Below are positions 58,891 to 64,000 of a DNA stretch of 64,000 nucleotides, piece after piece. Both the position numbers and the translations under genes were made by a program. Origin of the DNA: Proteles cristata cristata (lineage: Eukaryota > Chordata > Mammalia > Carnivora > Hyaenidae); contig JAESUZ010002608.1 of assembly GCA_017311185.1 (NCBI GenBank), positions 124,001 through 188,000 on the forward strand, given 5' to 3'. The first letter of the stretch is position 1. Every line of letters begins with the position of its first letter. The notes under the pieces were generated by a model, which was not told the DNA's origin, ran no database searches, and saw only the letters and a program-made list of their open reading frames with translations.

Positions 58891-59807
58891 TCAACTCCAT
58901 GAGCCGTAGGTGCTCAAAAATATTTATTAGTGTTTTCTTTTTCCCTTTCTTCCTCTTAAAATGTTAGCAGAGGACCATCAAGTGATCTTCATAGACTCTA
59001 TTCAGAAGAATCACCTGGCAAAGCCTCTCTCTCATTTCTAATCCACAAAATCATTAGATAAAATAAAATGGATGTTGACTTAAACCACCAAGTTTTGGAG
59101 AAATGGCAAGCGGGGACACCCTCACTGGTCTCCAACAGCCTCCTTCTCAGAGATGGCATTTCACTCTTTTTTGGCATTATTATCATGGCACATTAGGGAA
59201 GTTTGTATTCAATGCCCTCCCAACTCCCCACTGTGCCCTGTCCTGACATCCAGGGCTCCTCAAGGTCCTCTGCCACACCCAGGTGTTCCTGAAGATCCCC
59301 CTGAGGTCCTCCGCCCCCAAGATGCCCCAAACCTCAGAATGCTTCTGCTCCCAACCCTTTACTCCCTTCCCAGCCCTCCCGCCATCCTTTCTTCTAACAT
59401 GTGTTCAGATGTGTTCCTGTTTTAAAGGAAGAATCTGGAAACCCCAAAGAAACTCCAAGATGATGACTTGAAAGAGATCAACTAAAACAGTATCTCTGGG
59501 GGAGGCTTGGGAGGAGAAAGCCTGAGCATTTAGCTGCCCTCCTGATATTTCTTCTCCATCTTACACCCAGAGCCTCCTACACGAACCAGACAAAGACCAT
59601 CAACTTTACACCAAGTGTGGGAAGATGCCCACCCCCTCCCCCAGCTTCTCATGAATACTTGCTAAAAATGACTTGACATTCTGTTTCCCTTAGATATGTC
59701 ACACTCTGCATGTCTCAGGTCATGTCAGTGGAGATTTAATTTAAGTTACATTTGTAACTTTGTTTTCTTCATCATTTTCTTCATCATTTGGACCAATAAA
59801 ACATTAG

Positions 59808-60026
59808 GGGCACCTGGGTGGCTTAGTCGGTTAAGCATCCAACTTTGGCCCAGGTCATGATCTTGCGGTCCCTGAGTTTAAGCCCCACCTTGGGCTCTGT
59901 GCTGACTGCTCAGAGCCTGGAGTCTGCCTCAGATTCTGTCTCCCTCTCTCTCTGCCCTGCCCCTGCCTGCACTCTGTCTCTCTCTCTCTCTCAAAAATAA
60001 ACATTAAAACTATTTTTAAAAAATAT
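59808..60026 (+). mobile_element. Felid SINE, sense
   Basis: GGGGCACCTGGGTGGCTTAG head, GTGCTGACTGCTCAGAGCC and AAAAATAAACATTAAAAC tail. Confidence 0.92.
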
Positions 60027-60589
60027 TAGTATAGGTACATTTCTTTCAGAGCCTGTCATAAACATCAGACCTCCACTGGGAATCCTTCTCTCTTCCCCTC
60101 TGCTCACCACAATCCATCCTTCCTTTCCAGCCCTGTTCTGATTATTAACCAAGAATCCATTGAAATTGAGACTTCCCTCAGCCCTGCCCAACTGGGTTCA
60201 AATAAGCCATTAACCACATCTAACCAGGCCTTCTTAATTAAAAAAAAAAAAAAATCACCTTGGAAGATAAATGTCACTGTCCTATTAAGCGTCTGCCCAC
60301 AGAACTCCAGACAGCTTTCTGTTTCTGGGTTTGGATCCCCTGTACCTGCCCACGGCTTTGCACCATTTTCCCAATGGCTCTGAGGGAATCAGGAAAGCCA
60401 GAGTTCACAGAATTCCATTACTCAGTCTTTGCCCGAGTGTGAGGCACACATCCTATGTCCTTACCAAGGTGGCTGGTCGCCTGAAGTATAAAGGTCTATG
60501 TAAAGACTGTATCTGGCGGAGGAGAGGAAGTTTCACCTGCCAACTCACACCTTCACTATGGGAGCCTCCCCCTCACACCCTCTGCCACG

Positions 60590-61095
60590 CCGTTCCTCAT
60601 GTGACTCCCCTCCCCCAACCGAGAAAGGCCTCTCTCCTTCTGCCCACCCCTTGAAAGTCCACTTCAAGCCCCACCTCCTCTCTGAAGCCTCTACTGACCA
60701 CATAAGTGACTTTTTTAAAAAGTTTATTTATTTTGAGAGAGAGCACCAGGAGGGGCAGAGAGAGAGAGGGAGGGAGAGAATTCCAAGCAGGCTCCACGTT
60801 CTGCACTGAGGCTCAGTCTTACTAACCAGAGGATCATGACCAGAGCCAAAATCAAGATTCAACGCTTAAGAGGGAGCCACCCAGGCGTCCCGGTGACCTT
60901 TCTTGACCCTCACACTGCAGATGGCAACATGCGTTCAGCTTCTGTCTCCTGGAGGCGCCTCCACCGGGGCAGTAGGAGGTTTGTGAGGGCAGAAAGTGTG
61001 TGCCTGCCATGTTCGAATGCCCAACAATGTCTGGCAAAGGACAATGTGAATGGCAGACCCATGATAAATACTTTCTAAATAAATGGAATGGAAGC
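60590..61095 (+). repeat. L2 remnant split by a SINE
   Basis: CCACCTCCTCTCTGAAGCC before, and the usual L2 3' end after (GCCTGCCATGTTCGAATGCC, ATAAATACTTTCTAAATAAA). The SINE at 60713-60890 sits between. Confidence 0.65.
60713..60890 (-). mobile_element. Felid SINE inside an L2, antisense
   Basis: TTTTTTAAAAAGTTTATTTA start and CCACCCAGGCGTCCC end. Similar GTGACTTTT and GTGACCTTT flanks. L2-like sequence continues on both sides. Confidence 0.88.
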
Positions 61096-61149
61096 CCTCC
61101 CCACCCCACCCCCCCATGGCTGTCGCTAGTTAACGATGTAAGTAATCGT

Positions 61150-61560
61150 CGCCGTTAGCAAGCCCGTGGTGCGCTGCAGAGAACCAGACACGAGACACGT
61201 TCCACGGTCCAGGACTGCAAGAACTCACCGAGCCGGAGGGAGCCCTGCTGGGAAGGAGCGGGTACTTGTGCGGGAGCGGGGTGGGGGGAGGAGCCCCGAG
61301 CTTGAGAACCCCCGAGGGGGCGGGGCTGCCGGCGGTCGCTGCCCCCTTCTCCGCCCCAGGCCCCTCGGGGAAAGTCGCTTCCGCGGCGGCACCTCGCTGC
61401 GCGCGGCGGCAGCCTGGGGGACCCGACTGTCGCCGGCGCGACCGCGCTCCTCCCCAGCACCGGGGCCACGGGGCAGCGAGGCTCCCTGGACAGAGATGCG
61501 CCGCTCCCGCTGCGGTGCCCGCCTGAAAACCCGCGATCAAACTTGCCCTCCGTTAGGTTA
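61150..61560. promoter_or_regulatory. CpG island, orphan promoter or enhancer candidate
   Basis: About 37 CpG dinucleotides fall in the 300 bases 61261-61560, far above the rest of the window, where CpG is scarce. It contains GC-box-like GGGGCGGGGC near 61317 and several GCGGCGGC runs. No TATA box, clear exon or donor is evident on either strand, and the open frames here have no family signature. It lies about 16 kb past the end of SLC14A1. Such islands normally mark unmethylated promoters, so an unannotated transcript or a distal element is likely. Confidence 0.75.
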
Positions 61561-61856
61561 AAACGTTGCCTTCCTGAAAAGCGGGTTGTAGCGTACATTG
61601 GAACATGCAATTTCTCTGCCTCACAGGTGGCTGAAAGGGAGGCGCTGCGAGGGAAGGTTCCTGCGGGGGACGGAGGGAGGAAGGGAGGAAAGGCTGTCGA
61701 AGGTTCTAGAAGGGAGGGGCTCCGCTGAGAGGGGGAAACAGCTCCAGTTGTTATTCTAGTTCGCCTTACTTAGTTCTGTGACCTCGGCTAACGGGCTGGC
61801 GCACTTCCCCTCTAGGTGTCAGCTTGTTGAACTGCAAGAAAAAAAGGTTGGGCTAG

Positions 61857-62030
61857 AGTAGTGGTTCTCAAAGGGGTCCCCAGACCAGCAATAGCAGCAT
61901 CCCCTGGCAACCTGTCCCCACTGCAAATTCTGCCCTCTCCCCTGACTCGCTAAAGCGGAAGCTCAGGGTGAGCCCAGTAGTACGTCTGAATAAGGTCTCT
62001 GAAAGATTCTGATTCATGCTGGAGTGTGAG
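61857..62030 (-). repeat. MER5-type remnant, reverse orientation
   Basis: AGTGGTTCTCAAAGGGGTCC and CCAGACCAGCAATAGCAGCA read as the reverse of the MER5 right end. It lies about 300 bases past the CpG island. Confidence 0.75.
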
Positions 62031-62189
62031 AGCTGCCAGGCGACATGATCTAGAAAGTGTCTTGGAGAAAAGAGAGTGCATACTTGGAGTGGTGCATGAG
62101 GCCATACAAGGGCCTCACTAGTGTCAACAGGCTCCTAAGTCAACAGGCCTCCTCCTCTGCATACAACTGCTAAAACCTTCTTTCAGGAC

Positions 62190-62515
62190 ACTCGCTCTTC
62201 GAAATTCTGTGCCTTTCCACCTGCTATTCCTTCTTCCCGAAATAGCTTTTTTCTTCCATTACCTGTCTCCTATTTGTCCTTCAGAACTTGTTTTTGTGGT
62301 CACCTCTTCCAGGAAGGCCTCCTAATACCTCTCTTCTCAAGTCTCCCCTCCATGCTCCTTTAGCATTTTATAAATATCTCTGTTATATCACTGGCCACCT
62401 TTACCTGGTGTCCCATCAGACTGAGCTAGATGTGGGCAGAAACTTTTATCTCTGTGCATTCAGTGCCTGACACAATGCCAGTCCTATAACACATCCTCAG
62501 TAAACATCACTGCAT
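62190..62515 (+). repeat. L2 remnant
   Basis: CACCTCTTCCAGGAAGGCC, CATTCAGTGCCTGACACAAT and ACATCCTCAGTAAACATC match the 3' end of L2 as remembered. Confidence 0.7.
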
Positions 62516-62679
62516 TAGTGACAGAATGGATGACTTGAATCCTGGTGTCAACTACCTGAGGGCTCAGATAATGACTTTGGATCCTTGTTAGCCTTTCATC
62601 AGTGCTCATCAGTGATAGTTGAGTCCTCGTGTCGTAAGTACCCAATGACTGCTTGACCACGGACACTTATTACTGTTAG

Positions 62680-62830
62680 TAATTCTCTATAGCGCATCAC
62701 ATAATCCAAGTTCTTTCATACCTATTAGCCCCTCTGAGCCTCTCAGCAATCTTGTAAATTAGGTTAGACCAGATATTTTTTCATCATTTTAATAGCTGAG
62801 AAAATGAGTCATAGATACTAAATGGCTTTT
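62680..62830 (+). repeat. MIR remnant
   Basis: GCGCATCACATAATCCAAG, CTCAGCAATCTTGTAAATTA and TAATAGCTGAGAAAATGAG in MIR order. Confidence 0.55.
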
Positions 62831-62984
62831 AATTTACCTATTTCTATAAAAATTACTTAGTGTCTCCCCTATGCAAGGTGCTGTGATGGACACAATTAAA
62901 GACATGATCCTTGTCCTTCAGAAACCTATATTCTAAGAAAAATCAAACTTATTCTCCAAATAAGCCATGGTACAAAAGAGTGTA

Positions 62985-63197
62985 GGGGCGCCTGGGTAGC
63001 TTAGCTGGTTAAGCATCTGGCCCTTGGTTTCAGCTCAGGTCATGATCTCAAGGTCTGTGGGTTCCTGCCCCACATTAGGCTCTGTACTGACAGCGTGGAA
63101 CCTGCTTGGAGTTCTCTCTCTCCCTCTCTCGCTGCTCCTCCCCTACTCACATGCATGCACACACTCTCCCTCTCTCTCAAAATAAATTTTTAAAAAA
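62985..63197 (+). mobile_element. Felid SINE, sense
   Basis: GGGGCGCCTGGGTAGCTTAG head, CT-rich middle, AAAATAAATTTTTAAAAAA tail. AAAAGAGTGTA before and AAAAGGGTGTA after are the duplication. Confidence 0.93.
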
Positions 63198-63761
63198 GGG
63201 TGTATATTAAATCCAATCTGGAGTGTGTCAATCTATAAGGCAGTAGGAGTTTGGTAGACAAAGGAGTCATGGGTGACAGAGTAGCTAAGAGTGACATCAT
63301 TGTGGCAGATGCAGAAATTGCATGAAGACTGGTTAGCAGATGCCCCCTGGGCAAACCTAGCCCTGAATGCCAAGCTCACCTCTCCAGATTTCGGTCTTCT
63401 AGATTTTGGCTTACTAATCACTCACTATCCTATTTTGATGTTTTAGGGGACATTTTTTTGGAATATTTTCTTCACATTGTTTTAATTGTTTTCGGAAGGA
63501 AGGTTGGTCCAGATTAGCTGGTCTCCCTCTTCTAGAAGCAGAAGTCTGCTGTGGTGTGTGGATAGAGATGGTGATCGGAAGTTTCCAGCAGCAGAGGGAC
63601 ATGAGTAGAGAGATTAGTCAGGTATGCGGTTGTTTCAGGGAGAAGTTGCAGGGGTCGCTACAGGGGTGGGGACAGAATAAAAAGGATTCTTTTTCTTGAC
63701 TTCCTTCCCCGGCTCCAACCAACTTCAAGAATGAAAGAATTTATGGGTTAACTCTCATATT

Positions 63762-63905
63762 GGTACTTCTTTTTTTTTTTTTTTTTAAATAGTTTACTGT
63801 CAAGTTGGTTTCCACATAACACCCAGTGCTCATCCCCACAAGTGCCCCTCTCCGTGCCCATCCCCCCCTTCTCCTCCCCTCCTTCTAATTCTGCTTAAAC
63901 CCATG
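63762..63905 (-). mobile_element. LINE-1 3' end, antisense
   Basis: A run of about 20 T, then the reverse complement of the felid L1 3' UTR: GTCAAGTTGGTTTCCA and ACACCCAGTGCTCATCC. The long T-tract suggests a fairly recent insertion. The 5' limit is unclear. Confidence 0.8.
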
Positions 63906-64000
63906 GGATTTCAAAAACAGGCAGCATTGTCTTAGTTACTTAATTGCTTCCTTGTTGGGGAGCCTTCAATTCCAACTGCCAACTGTGCCAAAAGGAAAGA

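Larger units (their letters stand above)
45466..61149. other. Intergenic DNA downstream of SLC14A1
   Basis: SINEs and MIR/L2 copies are listed separately. 48430-48900 looks like an old interspersed repeat of a family I cannot name. 51060-53329 and 53548-55837 show no gene signature; their open frames are short and lack domains. Confidence 0.65.
61561..64000. other. Flank beyond the CpG island
   Basis: Holds MER5, L2, MIR, a SINE and an antisense L1 tail, listed separately. 63198-63761 shows nothing recognisable. Confidence 0.65.

Noticed and set aside
61130..61610. Open frames of 131-151 codons on both strands
   Set aside because: They overlap on both strands of a CpG island, where stop codons are rare by composition. 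They are rich in Arg, Pro, Gly and Ala with no domain.
1..64000. CRISPR arrays, bacterial operons, phage or endogenous retrovirus
   Set aside because: No spaced direct repeats, no operon-like gene packing and no recognisable retroviral gene or paired LTR were seen.

Overview
This window is vertebrate nuclear DNA from a cat-like carnivore (Feliformia, most likely Felidae). It holds at least 34 tRNA-Lys-type CAN SINEs, mostly in the form typical of cats, with CT-rich 3' parts and A-rich tails. It also holds carnivore-type LINE-1 sequence and older mammalian repeats (MIR, L2, MER5/hAT). Genes are sparse, coding sequence is split by GT-AG introns, and nothing looks prokaryotic.

One protein-coding gene is fully supported: SLC14A1 (urea transporter UT-B, the Kidd blood-group protein), on the + strand. 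Eight coding exons join as 29442-29577, 30276-30465, 32601-32729, 34549-34741, 38626-38773, 38987-39121, 41674-41723 and 43188-43364. The joined frame is open for 385 codons plus a stop, and every intron has GT-AG ends. Both halves of the internally duplicated channel are intact. A 3' UTR of about 1.8 kb follows, ending near an AATAAA at 45135. Upstream, a TATA box at 15719, a possible first exon ending at 15833 and a well-bounded small exon at 16525-16586 are good candidates for the promoter and 5' non-coding exons. They would make a first large intron of about 12.8 kb, into which a decayed, nearly full-length LINE-1 (about 22.09-28.92 kb, same strand) has inserted.

Layout: 1-15.7 kb is intergenic DNA with SINEs, a minisatellite, microsatellites, MER5 and MIR copies and an old antisense L1. 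15.7-45.2 kb is the inferred SLC14A1 transcription unit. 45.2-61.1 kb is intergenic DNA rich in SINEs, starting with an L1 3' end. 61.15-61.56 kb is a dense CpG island with no recognisable gene, probably a promoter or enhancer. 61.6-64 kb holds MER5, L2, MIR, a SINE and an antisense L1 tail.

I found no convincing new multi-gene system. The points most worth checking are the orphan CpG island, the proposed SLC14A1 promoter and 5' exons, a young SINE subfamily with near-perfect target-site duplications, the loss of two N-terminal cysteines in UT-B, the asparagine at the Jk(a)/Jk(b) position, a three-copy 48-bp tandem repeat in an SLC14A1 intron, and an unidentified polyadenylated retrocopy candidate at 21.2-22.0 kb. 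Boundaries of repeats are read by eye and are approximate to several bases.
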